Assembly: GCA_910586775.1 (NCBI GenBank)
Contig: CAJUJN010000022.1
Coordinates: 1-63,225 of the forward strand
Reading direction: 5' to 3'
Source: an uncultured Acetatifactor sp.
GTDB taxonomy: Bacteria > Bacillota > Clostridia > Lachnospirales > Lachnospiraceae
DNA: 63,225 bases
Shown: one piece after another, positions 49,579-58,725 of the stretch
How the letters are laid out: each line of letters opens with the position of its first letter
Numbering within the stretch: position 1 is the first letter of the stretch
Notes under the pieces: generated by a model
Told to the model about the DNA's origin: nothing
Database searches by the model: none
Seen by the model: the letters and a program-made list of their open reading frames with translations, nothing else
Made by a program: the position numbers and the translations under genes

Positions 49579-50019
49579 ATGATAATAGGTTATACAACCG
49601 GTGTTTACGATTTATTTCACATAGGCCACCTGAATCTGCTGAAAAACGCAAAAGGCATATGCGACAAGCTAATTGTTGGGGTCACGGTAGATGACCTTGT
49701 GCAATATAAAGGAAAAAAAGCCATGATTCCCTTTGAAGACCGCATTGAAATTGTACGAAGCTGTAAATATGTTGATGCTGCGGTACCCCAATATAATATG
49801 GACAAGCTAAGGGCATGCAAAGAATTGGGGGCTGCGATGCTTTTCGTTGGAGATGACTGGTATGGGACGGAAAAATGGAAAAAATATGAGGCGGATGCTA
49901 TGAAAGAAGGAATAAAAATAATCTATTTTCCGTATACAAAAGGGATTTCTTCCACAAAGATCACAGAAGCACTGAAAGCTGTACGAGGGTGGACGGCAGA
50001 GGGGGAGATACATCATTAG
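49579..50019 (+). CDS. tagD: Glycerol-3-phosphate cytidylyltransferase
   Basis: 146 residues, close to the usual TagD length. GYTTGVYDLFHIGHLNLL contains the nucleotide-binding HxGH (His14, His17), and KGISSTKI is the C-terminal signature (usually R-T-x-G-I-S-T-T). It forms CDP-glycerol from CTP and glycerol 3-phosphate, supplying the preceding transferase. The end overlaps no gene; the AsnB-like gene starts 17 bp later. Confidence 0.9.
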   Translation: MIIGYTTGVYDLFHIGHLNLLKNAKGICDKLIVGVTVDDLVQYKGKKAMIPFEDRIEIVRSCKYVDAAVPQYNMDKLRACKELGAAMLFVGDDWYGTEKWKKYEADAMKEGIKIIYFPYTKGISSTKITEALKAVRGWTAEGEIHH

Positions 50020-50036
50020 AGGGGCAGGAAGAGGCT

Positions 50037-51101
50037 ATGCAGGTTGACAAAGAATTTTGTATGAGTTCCTATCTTATGTACAGATATGTATATGACAGCA
50101 GCAAATGTTTTGCAAAAGGAATACCATGCAGACAGGCAGATATAAATTTCGGACGTACTGCAGTAAGGGATAAGGATTCCCTGCTGAAAGTGTTAAGGAC
50201 ATCAGTTGATGAAGCATGTACGGATGGCGGTGCGGCGATCGCGCTCAGCGGGGGGGTAGATTCGGCCATTTTGGCAAGGCTTGTCCCACGGGGAACAAAG
50301 GCATATACATTCAGATGCGTCGTACCCGGTATAGAAGTGACTGATGAATCGGAGACGGCAAAACGATGGGCGGAAATCAATCAGTTGGATCATGACGTGG
50401 TTGATATTTACTGGGAGGACATAGTTGCTGCGGCTGACAAATGTATGGTTAACAAAGGGGCACCCATTCATTCCATTGAAGCGCAGATTTATATTGCTGC
50501 GGTGAGGGCACGGCAGGACGGGAAGGATAAATTCATTTTCGGGGAAAATGCGGATATCATTTATGGAGGGATGAACGGCCTTCTTGCAAAGGACTGGCTT
50601 TATTCTGAATTTGTCGACCGCTATACTTATGTGATGCCGTATAAGGTGCTGAAAAATCCGTCCTTTCCGCTGGAACCTTATAGGAAGACGGAGGTGAACG
50701 GGCATATTGACGGCTATGATTTTACGAATATCTATTTCAGGCAGGAGGCATTAGGTACCTATATCAATGCCTGCGAGACTGCGGGAGTTGCGTTTGTCGG
50801 CCCTTATTCAATGACTTACCTGGACACCCCGGTGGATTACGGGGAAATACGGTCCGGAAATACTAAATACATTGTCAGGGAGTTGTTCCGGGATATGTAT
50901 CCGGGTACAGAGCTGCCTGCGAAAATACCTATGCCCAGGCCTGTAAACGAATGGTTTTCCGGTTGGAAAGGCCCGGTACGGGATGAATTTATTCCGCATT
51001 GCACGGATAACATGAATGGAGACCAGAAATGGATGGTCTGGTGTCTGGAACGTTATCTGAACCTGATCGAAAGAAGCCAGGCAGGCGGACAGGAGGTTTA
51101 A
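50037..51101 (+). CDS. Asparagine-synthase-like PP-loop ATPase
   Basis: 354 residues. The PP-loop AIALSGGVDSAILARL (SGGVDS at 71-76) and FIFGENADIIYGGMNGLLAK belong to the synthetase half of asparagine synthase, but the N-terminal glutaminase domain with Cys2 is absent, so ammonia must come from a partner or the adenylated substrate reacts with another amine. In surface polysaccharide loci such proteins can make amide or amidine groups on uronic acids or diamino sugars. It runs directly into the DUF362 gene (TAA overlapping ATG region, no gap), implying joint function. Confidence 0.78.
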   Translation: MQVDKEFCMSSYLMYRYVYDSSKCFAKGIPCRQADINFGRTAVRDKDSLLKVLRTSVDEACTDGGAAIALSGGVDSAILARLVPRGTKAYTFRCVVPGIEVTDESETAKRWAEINQLDHDVVDIYWEDIVAAADKCMVNKGAPIHSIEAQIYIAAVRARQDGKDKFIFGENADIIYGGMNGLLAKDWLYSEFVDRYTYVMPYKVLKNPSFPLEPYRKTEVNGHIDGYDFTNIYFRQEALGTYINACETAGVAFVGPYSMTYLDTPVDYGEIRSGNTKYIVRELFRDMYPGTELPAKIPMPRPVNEWFSGWKGPVRDEFIPHCTDNMNGDQKWMVWCLERYLNLIERSQAGGQEV

Positions 51102-52313
51102 ATGAAAAAAGTCGCTATAGAACATGCAGATAATTATAGGCTAGATGTGATTAAGGCTGCATTGCAAAGAGGGTTTGAAGCTCTCGGATATCCGGCAAAA
51201 AACCCCTTAGGGGGGGTGATTCATCCAGGAGACAGGGTATTTATGAAGCCCAATTGGGTAGCATCCAGATGGAGAGAGTCCTGTCCGCATAAGGACACAT
51301 TGTATTGTGTAATTACGCATCCTCACATTATAGAGGGTGTTGCGGATTATGTTGCCGAGGCGCTGCAGGGGCAGGGGGAGATTATAATCGGCGATAATCC
51401 TTCCATTGATGCGGATTTTGCGGAACTTATGGAATTTACCGGGATTGAAAGGCTGAAAGAAAAATATGATATTCCGGTTACCATTTTAGACTTACGGCCA
51501 TTGGTCTGCGACAATCTGAAAAATTATGGGAAAAAATATCTGATGGTTCCGCAGGATGGTGATCCCATGGGAACAGTTGAGGTGAATCTGGGCAAAGACT
51601 CATTGCTGTACGGGATAGACCCGACGAGGTTCCGGGGCGTATTTGACGAAAGAGATGAAACAGTGGCATCTCATACCGGAGAAAGACAGTTGTATACTTA
51701 TGCCCGCAGTCTGTATGACGCGGATGTCTATATCTCTATACCGAAATTAAAAACACACCAGAAGGTTGGGGCAACACTCAATCTGAAAGGTCTTGTAGGG
51801 ACAATTTCCAATAAAAACCAGCTGGTTCACTGGCAGGTGGGATATCCCGAAATACACGGCGATGAATACCCTAGCAGGGAAGCTTATGAGGCAGGGATGA
51901 AAGCCAGAGTAAAGCACAGGGGTGCATGGCCGGGAAATGATACAATCTGGCGCATGGTGGGAGATTTGTACAAAGGGATGAAGAAAAAAGAGAGAAAATA
52001 CTTATCAGTAATAGATGGAATCATTGCCGGTGAAGGACAGGGACCGTTTTGCCCCACCAGTAAAAACGCAAATACAATATTTATCGGGGAGGACCTGGTT
52101 GCAACTGATTGCGCAGCAGTCCGGTATATGGGGTTGGACCCGGAGAAAATCAGGTATTTACAATATTTTCTGGAACGGAATTATGACGGAGTGTCTCTGG
52201 GAGAAATAGCTGTAATTGAAAACGGGCAGACAGTGGAGAATTTTTTCAGACAATCTGCAAATTATGCCGATTTCCTTGTGGTTGATCAGTGGGAGGAGAT
52301 TAAGTACAGGTAA
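51102..52313 (+). CDS. DUF362-domain protein
   Basis: 403 residues. RVFMKPNWVASRW, VITHPHIIEGVADYVAEALQ, IIIGDNPSIDADF, ISIPKLKTHQKVGATLNLKG and GIIAGEGQGPFCPT are typical of DUF362 proteins. Many carry ferredoxin-type iron-sulfur motifs; no CxxCxxC cluster is visible here. Function is unknown. The gene abuts the AsnB-like gene with AGGAGG upstream of its ATG, so the two likely catalyse or support consecutive steps in modifying the polymer. An ATP-grasp-like or redox role is speculative. Confidence 0.8.
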   Translation: MKKVAIEHADNYRLDVIKAALQRGFEALGYPAKNPLGGVIHPGDRVFMKPNWVASRWRESCPHKDTLYCVITHPHIIEGVADYVAEALQGQGEIIIGDNPSIDADFAELMEFTGIERLKEKYDIPVTILDLRPLVCDNLKNYGKKYLMVPQDGDPMGTVEVNLGKDSLLYGIDPTRFRGVFDERDETVASHTGERQLYTYARSLYDADVYISIPKLKTHQKVGATLNLKGLVGTISNKNQLVHWQVGYPEIHGDEYPSREAYEAGMKARVKHRGAWPGNDTIWRMVGDLYKGMKKKERKYLSVIDGIIAGEGQGPFCPTSKNANTIFIGEDLVATDCAAVRYMGLDPEKIRYLQYFLERNYDGVSLGEIAVIENGQTVENFFRQSANYADFLVVDQWEEIKYR

Positions 52314-52397
52314 ATGAAAATTTGCGGGAAGTTTATTATAGAAGATAAGAAGAACAAAATAAGTATACAAAGAAATTTAACAAAGGGGGCGTAAGAT

Positions 52398-53849
52398 ATT
52401 AACAGGATAAGAGAAAAATATCTTGCATTACCTGTACAGGCGAAGGCATCGTTCTGGTTTTTGATCTGCTCTTTTTTGCAGAAAGGCATTTCGACAGTAA
52501 CTACACCTGTTTTTACACGTCTGCTTTCTACGACAGAATATGGTCAGTATAATGTATTTAATTCATGGATGGGCATTATCTCTATTTTTGTGACTTTAAA
52601 TTTGTGTTATGGAGTTTATGCACAAGGATTGGTGAAGTTTGATCAGGAGAAAAATATTTACACATCTTCGCTTCAGGGATTAACCCTGGTGCTTGTTTTT
52701 GCGTGGACGATCATCTATATTGTGTGTCATGATTTCTGGGACATGTTGTTTAATTTATCTACAGTTCAAATGCTGGCAATGCTTGTGATGATCTGGACGA
52801 CAGCCGTATTCAACTTCTGGGCAGCGGAGCAGCGGGTATTATTCAGGTATAAGGCGCTGGTCGCGCTTACTGTTGGTGTGTCACTTGCAAAACCAATTGT
52901 TGGAATTATTTTGGTAATACTGGCAGAAGATAAAGTGACTGCCCGTATTCTTGGTCTGGTGTTGGTTGAGCTAATTGGTTATGCTGCTCTTTTCTTCATT
53001 CAGATGCATCGGGGGAAAAAGTTTTTTTCCAGGAAATTCTGGAAATATGCATTAGGATTTAATATTCCTCTTATTCCCCATTATTTGTCTCAAAGTGTAC
53101 TGAACAGTGCTGACCGGATTATGATTAAAAATATGATTGGCGCTGGTGAAGCCGGTATTTACAGTCTGGCCTATTCTATTTCCTTAATCATGACACTGTT
53201 TAATACAGCATTAATGAATACAATCAGTCCATGGATCTATCAGAAGATCAAAGCGAAGAGAATAAAAGAGATATCTTCTGCAGCGTATGCTACCTTGATT
53301 GCCATTGCAGGAGTGAATTTGCTTTTGATCGTTCTTGCTCCGGAAGCGGTCAGGGTGTTTGCGCCGGCATCATATGGTGAAGCAATTTATGTAATACCGC
53401 CTGTTGCAATGAGTGTATTTTTTATGTATGGTTACGACCTTTTTGCAAAATTTGCATTTTATTATGAGAAGACGAGATTTATTATGGCTGCAAGTATGGC
53501 AGGTGCAGTGTTGAATATTGTGCTGAATCAGATTTTTATCTCGGAATATGGGTATAGGGCAGCAGGATATACTACATTAGCTTGTTACATGATCTATTGT
53601 GTGTGTCATTATCTGTTTATGAATAAAGTATGTGACCGGTTTTGTGACGGAATAAGGCCTTATGATATTAAGATCATATCCGGCATTACGATTTTGTTTT
53701 TGGGAACAGGGTTTATTTTGATGCTTACATATGATCATATTTATATAAGATACGGGATTGTCGTTGCGGCATGCATGGGTATTTTCTGTAAGAGAAAGGA
53801 AATTGTTACGATAATCAGGGAAAAAATGGATATTCATAAAACCGGATGA
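52398..53849 (+). CDS. Oligosaccharide flippase (Wzx/MOP type) with AUU start
   Basis: 483 residues if translation starts at ATT 52398. The product then begins INRIREKYLALPVQAKASFW, continuous with the family N-terminus, and GGGGG lies eight bases upstream, with a stop two codons before. The first ATG/TTG/GTG-type start is TTG at 52461, which would remove 21 conserved residues and the first helix. Twelve to fourteen membrane helices are expected; ADRIMIKNMIGAGEAGIYSL is a conserved loop. It flips lipid-linked repeat units across the membrane. Either a rare AUU start is used or the start has mutated. Confidence 0.85.
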   Translation: MNRIREKYLALPVQAKASFWFLICSFLQKGISTVTTPVFTRLLSTTEYGQYNVFNSWMGIISIFVTLNLCYGVYAQGLVKFDQEKNIYTSSLQGLTLVLVFAWTIIYIVCHDFWDMLFNLSTVQMLAMLVMIWTTAVFNFWAAEQRVLFRYKALVALTVGVSLAKPIVGIILVILAEDKVTARILGLVLVELIGYAALFFIQMHRGKKFFSRKFWKYALGFNIPLIPHYLSQSVLNSADRIMIKNMIGAGEAGIYSLAYSISLIMTLFNTALMNTISPWIYQKIKAKRIKEISSAAYATLIAIAGVNLLLIVLAPEAVRVFAPASYGEAIYVIPPVAMSVFFMYGYDLFAKFAFYYEKTRFIMAASMAGAVLNIVLNQIFISEYGYRAAGYTTLACYMIYCVCHYLFMNKVCDRFCDGIRPYDIKIISGITILFLGTGFILMLTYDHIYIRYGIVVAACMGIFCKRKEIVTIIREKMDIHKTG

Positions 53850-53870
53850 ATATCGTCCGGCCAGAACCAG

Positions 53871-53904
53871 GAAAGGGGCAGTCATTGTGACGCCCCTTTC
53901 TTTT
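53871..53904 (+). terminator. Terminator of the polysaccharide operon
   Basis: GAAAGGGGC (53871-53879) pairs with GCCCCTTTC (53892-53900), followed by TTTT. Confidence 0.85.
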
Positions 53905-53992
53905 CCGATCCAATTCGTTATAGATACGTTTATTCGCGTTTCCGAATCTTTCCGGTGTAACCGCTTAATAAAATAGCGGATATCAAAAATCT

Positions 53993-54025
53993 AGCAGTTC
54001 CTGTATAATGGTAACAAGAACTGCT
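53993..54025. repeat. Inverted repeat near IS66 remnant end
   Basis: AGCAGTTC (53993-54000) and GAACTGCT (54018-54025) flank a TATAAT-containing loop, 43 bp beyond the 3' end of the IS66 transposase fragment. It may be part of the old IS66 end. A terminal GTAA-type repeat could not be placed with certainty. Confidence 0.4.
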
Positions 54026-54067
54026 AACGTTTTACTCTACTCATATTGTCGGATGCAAGTGCTGATT

Positions 54068-54823
54068 CTACATTGCACCGGAGCAACTGGCGATGACATC
54101 CTGATCCCAGGGTGCCAGTTTCGACAGGGCACTGTCAGTCATTTTTGTACTGGGCAGATGCTCCAGCAGGTATTTCAGATATTTATAGATATTCAGGCCA
54201 TGTGCCCTGGCCATCTCAACCATAGTGTATACGGTTGCGCTGGCCTCAGCCCCTTTAGGGGTGTCACTGAACAGCCAGATTTTGCGTCCCACTGTAAACG
54301 GACGGATCGAATTTTCGGAAAGGTTGTTGGAAAAACTGCACCTGCCATCTTCCAGGTATGTCATGAACTGCTCCTTATGGTTCTGGGCATAGTTCACCGC
54401 CTTCTCAAAGCGGGTTCCCTTTTTGGGTGCCTGCGATGAGACCCATGTCCAGAAAGCATCCAGCACTGGCTTTTCTTTCTGGAGGCGGTATTCCTTCCTC
54501 TGGTCAAAGGTGTGCCCTTTCTCCCGCGACTGCCGTTCATATTTGAACAGTTTGTTGCAGTACTGGACAGCCTGGGCCGCCGGGTTGCTGTAATCCAGTT
54601 CCTTCCCTTTGGGAACTGCCTCTACAAAGTACCTTCGCAGATGCGCCCAGCAACAGCAGCGCCTGATGCCGGGCAGGCTGTCATATCCCTGATAGCAGTC
54701 TGTTTCAAGGTATCCCCTGAACTCTCCCAGGAATTCAACAGCATTGAATTTTGCCCTGGTCTCCGTGTATTTATAAAGGATAATTACGGGCAGCCCGTCT
54801 TCCCCGCTACGGAAGAGCCACAT
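54068..54823 (-). pseudogene. IS66-family transposase, 5' truncated
   Basis: About 250 residues of the IS66 transposase C-terminal half: MWLFRSGEDGLPVIILYKY, LETDCYQGYDSLPG (catalytic Asp region), RRCCCWAHLRRYF, NNLSENSIRPFTVGRKIWLF (ENxxR) and the C-terminal TMVEMARAHGLNIYKYL. A full protein is about 510-540 residues. A TAG stop lies three codons before MWLF, where homology ends, so the N-terminal half (zinc-finger and DNA-binding part) and the accessory genes tnpA/tnpB are gone. It is immobile unless helped in trans. Confidence 0.88.
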
Positions 54824-54985
54824 ATTATGTGACTACTCACATAACATGTGTTATGCGCTGAGTTTTTGAGAGGGGCTGACACCTACATGTGAACTTCCTG
54901 AAAAAAGTGACGCTCAATGCCGCCATGATAGGATGAAGAATCGCCGAAAACCTTGAAAAATAGGCATTTTAAGCACCATTCGGTC

Positions 54986-55041
54986 TTGCCAAAACCTTGC
55001 AGAAATGGTATAATATTGAGTGTAAAGTTACGCTCAATATT
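54986..55041 (+). promoter_or_regulatory. Transposase promoter with overlapping palindrome
   Basis: TTGCCA (54986) and TATAAT (55009) are 17 bp apart. A near-perfect 14-bp inverted repeat, AATATTGAGTGTAA/TTACGCTCAATATT (55012-55025/55028-55041), begins inside the -10 box and ends just before AAGGAG. It could act as an operator or as an mRNA stem limiting translation. Confidence 0.8.
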
Positions 55042-55058
55042 AACGCAAGGAGAAGGCC

Positions 55059-56774
55059 ATGTACTTAAATTACGAAGTGAGGATACCGGACGTCCCTGGC
55101 AAGATAAACCAGGTTAAAAAAGGAAAGGCAATTTATGTAAGATATGTGGTCGGACGCACGTACCATCCGGAGAAAAAATACAATGTGCCGGACCAGAGGA
55201 TCATTGGGAAGCGGTCTGAAAACGATCCGGAAAAGATGGTCCCTAATGAGAATTATGTGAAATATTTCGGGGGTCTGGAACAGCCTGAAGAAAGGTCAGA
55301 AACCTGCAGGAGCAGCTGTGTCAGGATAGGGGCATTTCTTGTGATCCGGAAAATTTTAGAGGATTACCGGCTTCCGGCAGTGATAGAAAAGTATTTCGGA
55401 ACGAGAGACGGCGGGCTTGTTGCAGACCTTGTATCTTATTCCATCATCAGTGAAAATAACGCGGCACAGTATTATCCTGCCTATGCCTATAACCATCCGC
55501 TTTTCACGGAAAAGATGCACATATACAGTGATACAAAGGTATCAGATTTCCTTGTGTCTGTAACAGATGACCAGAGGATAGGGCTTGTGAACGAATGGAA
55601 TGAAGCGAGGGACCACAGGGAAAAAATATATATTTCGTATGATTCAACGAATAAGAACTGCCAGGCAGGCGACATCGAATTTGTGGAGTATGGCCATCCA
55701 AAGGATGATAAGGGGCTTCCAGTTTTTAACTATTCCATTGCATATGACACAGCGAACAAGGAGCCGCTTTTTTATGAACAGTACCCGGGAAGCATAGTGG
55801 ACATATCCCAGATCCGGTTCATGCTGGAGAAGGCAAAAGGCTACGGATATAAGAAGGTGGGGTTCATCCTGGACAGGGGATATTTTGGCAAAGAGAACAT
55901 ACAGTATATGGACCAGTGCGGGTATGATTTCGTGATCATGATCAAAGGTATGGGAGCTTTTGTAAAGGGGCTGATCCTTGGGAAGAGGGGGAGTTTTGAA
56001 AACATAAGGGAGTACAGTATCAGGAAATATAAGGTTTCTGGGACCACAGTGAAAAGAAGCCTCTATGCGGGGGATGGGAAGGAGAGATATTTCCATATCT
56101 ACTATTCGGACCAGAAGGCAAGCGCTGAGCATGAGCAGATAGAAGCAAAGATAGACAGGATGGCGAAATATCTTGATAAGGTGAAAGGGAAAAAAGTCAC
56201 AATAGGAGACGGGTTTAAGCAGTATTTCTATCTGGAAACCTATGAAAAGGACGGGACATTCTTATACGCCAGGGAGAAAACGGATGCGGTCCAGCAGGAG
56301 ATAAACCTGTGCGGTTATTATGTGATCATAACATCAAAAAAGATGACAGCGGGGGAAGCGTTGGAACTGTACAAGAGCCGGGATGCATCGGAGAAGCTGT
56401 TCAGGGGAGATAAATCGTATCTTGGGAATAAGAGCCTGAGGGTACAGTCAGACGAGGCGGCAGGAGCAAAAATACTGATAGAATTCATAGCATTGATAGT
56501 GAGGTGCCGGATCTACACACTGTTAAAGGACGAGATGGATAGGCTGAAAAAAAGCCCGAATTATATGACGGTTCCGGCAGCGATCCGGGAGCTGGAAAAG
56601 ATAGAGATGGTGCGCCAGACAGATGTGGTATACAGGATGGATCATGCGGTAACGGCAACGCAGAAAGCAATACTAAGGGCGTTTGACATAGATGCAGAAT
56701 ATGTCCGAAGGGAAGCGGGAAAACTGAGTAAAATCCTTGCAGAACATGAGGGAAAAGAGAAAAGAGAGGGGTAG
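55059..56774 (+). CDS. IS1634-like (IS4-superfamily) DDE transposase
   Basis: 571 residues. The DDE core is visible as IYISYDSTN (first Asp), VGFILDRGYFGKENI (second Asp) and RDASEKLFRGDKS (Glu), with the Y-2-R-like arrangement of IS4-type enzymes. The N-terminal MYLNYEVRIPDVPG and KKGKAIYVRYV region is typical of this clade. No frameshift is seen, so the element could be active. AAGGAG precedes the ATG. Confidence 0.9.
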   Translation: MYLNYEVRIPDVPGKINQVKKGKAIYVRYVVGRTYHPEKKYNVPDQRIIGKRSENDPEKMVPNENYVKYFGGLEQPEERSETCRSSCVRIGAFLVIRKILEDYRLPAVIEKYFGTRDGGLVADLVSYSIISENNAAQYYPAYAYNHPLFTEKMHIYSDTKVSDFLVSVTDDQRIGLVNEWNEARDHREKIYISYDSTNKNCQAGDIEFVEYGHPKDDKGLPVFNYSIAYDTANKEPLFYEQYPGSIVDISQIRFMLEKAKGYGYKKVGFILDRGYFGKENIQYMDQCGYDFVIMIKGMGAFVKGLILGKRGSFENIREYSIRKYKVSGTTVKRSLYAGDGKERYFHIYYSDQKASAEHEQIEAKIDRMAKYLDKVKGKKVTIGDGFKQYFYLETYEKDGTFLYAREKTDAVQQEINLCGYYVIITSKKMTAGEALELYKSRDASEKLFRGDKSYLGNKSLRVQSDEAAGAKILIEFIALIVRCRIYTLLKDEMDRLKKSPNYMTVPAAIRELEKIEMVRQTDVVYRMDHAVTATQKAILRAFDIDAEYVRREAGKLSKILAEHEGKEKREG

Positions 56775-56777
56775 CAT

Positions 56778-56999
56778 ATGGCAAGACCAAGGAAAGATAT
56801 TTCGATAGGAGAGCAGATAACGAAGCAGGAGGAAGCAGTAGCGAAAGCAAAAGAAAAGTATGATTCTGAGGTTGCAAAACTGAAAGATTTGCATATGAAA
56901 AGAGACGAGGCAAAGAAAAAAGAACTGATAAAAGCTATTGAAAACAGTAAGAAATCTTACGATGAAATTATGGCTTTTATAACGTCTGGTGATGAATAA
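56778..56999 (+). CDS. Small coiled-coil passenger of the IS
   Basis: 73 residues, starting four bases after the transposase stop and ending inside the IS right end. It is Lys/Glu-rich with a long helix (EQITKQEEAVAKAKEKYDSE, VAKLKDLHMKRDEAKKKELI) and an SKKSYDEIMAFI tail. No enzyme motif is present. Its invariant position within the element suggests an accessory role in transposition, such as DNA bending or transposase regulation. Similar short ORFs follow transposases in other Clostridia, as I recall. Confidence 0.65.
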   Translation: MARPRKDISIGEQITKQEEAVAKAKEKYDSEVAKLKDLHMKRDEAKKKELIKAIENSKKSYDEIMAFITSGDE

Positions 57000-57053
57000 A
57001 ACGGCTGTAATGATAAAAAAGGTCAATTTGAGTGAGAAAATTTCAGGAAGTTA

Positions 57054-57302
57054 AGAGGAAAGCATTCCAGATATTATTGATAATGTCTGTGACAATTTAG
57101 AAATTGGATTTCGAATGATTTTTAGCCCGATACCGAGCCGGTATTAATAGATGGAACATTGACATTTAAAAAAACACAAAATGAGTCAACAGGGGGCTTT
57201 ATGCGCTTTTTTATACCCCCAATATTAGATTTATCGGCATATTGTTTATAGCATAACATAGAAATCCTTCGTGAAACAGCCCTAAAAAAATGCATTTCAC
57301 CC
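57054..57302. other. Gene-free stretch after the IS
   Basis: No coding region supported. A weak GGGGG...CCCCC hairpin with an internal TTTTTT occurs near 57191-57225 and may be a remnant terminator. AT-rich throughout. Confidence 0.4.
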
Positions 57303-57331
57303 TTGCCATTTCCCCAAAACCATGCTATCCT
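57303..57331 (+). promoter_or_regulatory. Promoter of the Rpn operon
   Basis: TTGCCA (57303) and TATCCT (57326) are 17 bp apart, 220 bp upstream of the Rpn gene. Nothing further is recognisable between them and the gene. Confidence 0.5.
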
Positions 57332-57552
57332 AAACACAGGCATGGAATTCAAATACAATAATATCTAAAAAACCACATTGGTTATTCTGCAATACTTCAA
57401 AGATAGAAACCATCCAAAGGATGGAATCTATTGTATCGAACTTCTTGCTGGCGGGAGCCTGTATCCCAGAAAACACAACCCACAACCAAAAGCAGGAAGG
57501 GAGAATGCAGTGCCTTTCCTGTAAAATGATTTAAGAAAGGAAAGGTGCTAAA

Positions 57553-58440
57553 ATGGAAAAAATGAAAAGGGTAGAGACAACAAAAAAGAAAGTGCTCCGG
57601 AAAGCAGAGGAGATTCAGGCTGATGGGACAAAAGAAGCAGAAAACAAAGAGAGTGAAGCGCCCCCGGAAGAAGGAATAACCCGGACAATGGGGATGTTAC
57701 CGGACGCGGATTCCCCGGGCGTAACAACACCCCATGACAAAGGCTATAAAAAGAGTCTTTCAAGGCCTTCGGAATTCCTGCATTTCATTAAAAAGTATAT
57801 CAGGGCAGATTGGATGATGGAACTGAAGGAATCTGACCTAATCCTTTGTGACAAAGAAATGCTGGAGCGTGACTATGAAGGGAAGGAGGCCGACCTGCTC
57901 TACAGAGTCAGCCTGCCCGGCGGCAGGGAAGCTTTTATCTTCATCCTCCAGGAACTGCAGTCCTATGTGGATTACACTATGATATTCCGCATATTGGTAT
58001 ATGTAGTGAACACGCTGATGAAGTATTTCCTGGACAGCGCCCAAAATGAGAGGGAGCAGTCAGGGTTCCGACTGCCGGCCATGGTACCGATTGTTTTTTA
58101 TAATGGTATGGAAAGGTGGACTGCGGTAAGGAGCCTGAGGGAGTACCAGGACAGCGGTGATATCTTCGGCAACTACATTCTGAACCTGGAGTACTATCTG
58201 GTTGACCTGGCACAGATCGATGAGGAATACATCCTGTCCACGAACACGGTCCTGGACAATATCATGTACTGTGACAAATTCCGGAAGAAACTGGAGCTGG
58301 CAGGGGCGATCCGTACCGCATACGGCAGGGTAGGGGAGCTTGGTCTGCAGGAACGGGAAGAGTTCCGTAACTGGGTAAAATATATACTGCTGTCAGTTTG
58401 CGGGAACAAGGAAGCCGTGGTGGAGGAAATCCTGAGCTAG
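57553..58440 (+). CDS. Rpn-family recombination-promoting nuclease
   Basis: 295 residues. After a charged, non-conserved N-terminal extension of about 60 residues, the family core begins HDKGYKKSLSRPSEFLHFIK. The PD-(D/E)xK site is EADLLYRV (Asp114) and FILQELQS (Glu134, Gln136 replacing Lys, as in Rpn proteins). MVPIVFYNG and EYYLVDLAQI are further family blocks. Rpn proteins cut DNA and promote RecA-independent recombination; they were once called transposase_31/YhgA. The usual C-terminal DNA-binding part is on a separate ORF 21 bp downstream. GGAAAGG precedes the ATG. Confidence 0.87.
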   Translation: MEKMKRVETTKKKVLRKAEEIQADGTKEAENKESEAPPEEGITRTMGMLPDADSPGVTTPHDKGYKKSLSRPSEFLHFIKKYIRADWMMELKESDLILCDKEMLERDYEGKEADLLYRVSLPGGREAFIFILQELQSYVDYTMIFRILVYVVNTLMKYFLDSAQNEREQSGFRLPAMVPIVFYNGMERWTAVRSLREYQDSGDIFGNYILNLEYYLVDLAQIDEEYILSTNTVLDNIMYCDKFRKKLELAGAIRTAYGRVGELGLQEREEFRNWVKYILLSVCGNKEAVVEEILS

Positions 58441-58461
58441 GCAGGTGACGGGGAGGACGAC

Positions 58462-58725
58462 ATGGCATTTAAGTATAATATCATCAGGGCATTTGAGGAT
58501 GAGAGGGCAGAGGGAAAAGAAGAAGGGATGACGCTCAAATTAATCAGCCTCGTCAGAAAGAAAATACACAAAAACAGGACTGTAGAAGAAATAGCAGAAA
58601 TACTGGAAGAAGAGCCCGATACCATAGCCCCGGTTTACGAGCTGCTTTTGTTCAATCCTGACTGGGATGATGAAGAGATCTATAAAGAATTGCGAAGTCC
58701 AGGGGATTCAAGCTTGCCAGACTGA
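58462..58725 (+). CDS. Detached C-terminal Rpn-like ORF
   Basis: 87 residues. FEDERAEGKEEG followed by helices LKLISLVRKKIHKNRTVEEI and AEILEEEPDTIAPVYELL matches the C-terminal segment of longer Rpn-family proteins. GGGGAGG precedes the ATG, so it is translated on its own. In E. coli some rpn genes also express a short C-terminal form from an internal start that inhibits the nuclease, and a stand-alone version could do the same here. Alternatively it results from a stop in a once-longer gene. Confidence 0.65.
   Translation: MAFKYNIIRAFEDERAEGKEEGMTLKLISLVRKKIHKNRTVEEIAEILEEEPDTIAPVYELLLFNPDWDDEEIYKELRSPGDSSLPD

Larger units (their letters stand above)
54890..57053 (+). mobile_element. IS1634-like insertion sequence, about 2.16 kb
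   Basis: Ends are inverted: the left end contains AACTTCCTGAAA (from 54892), the right end TTTCAGGAAGTT (to 57052), with further similarity inward (GTGACGCTCAA against TTGAGTGAGAAAA). It encloses a full transposase and a 73-residue passenger. No target-site duplication is obvious in the flanks. It lies 60 bp from the truncated end of the IS66 gene and may have caused or followed that truncation. Confidence 0.78.
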
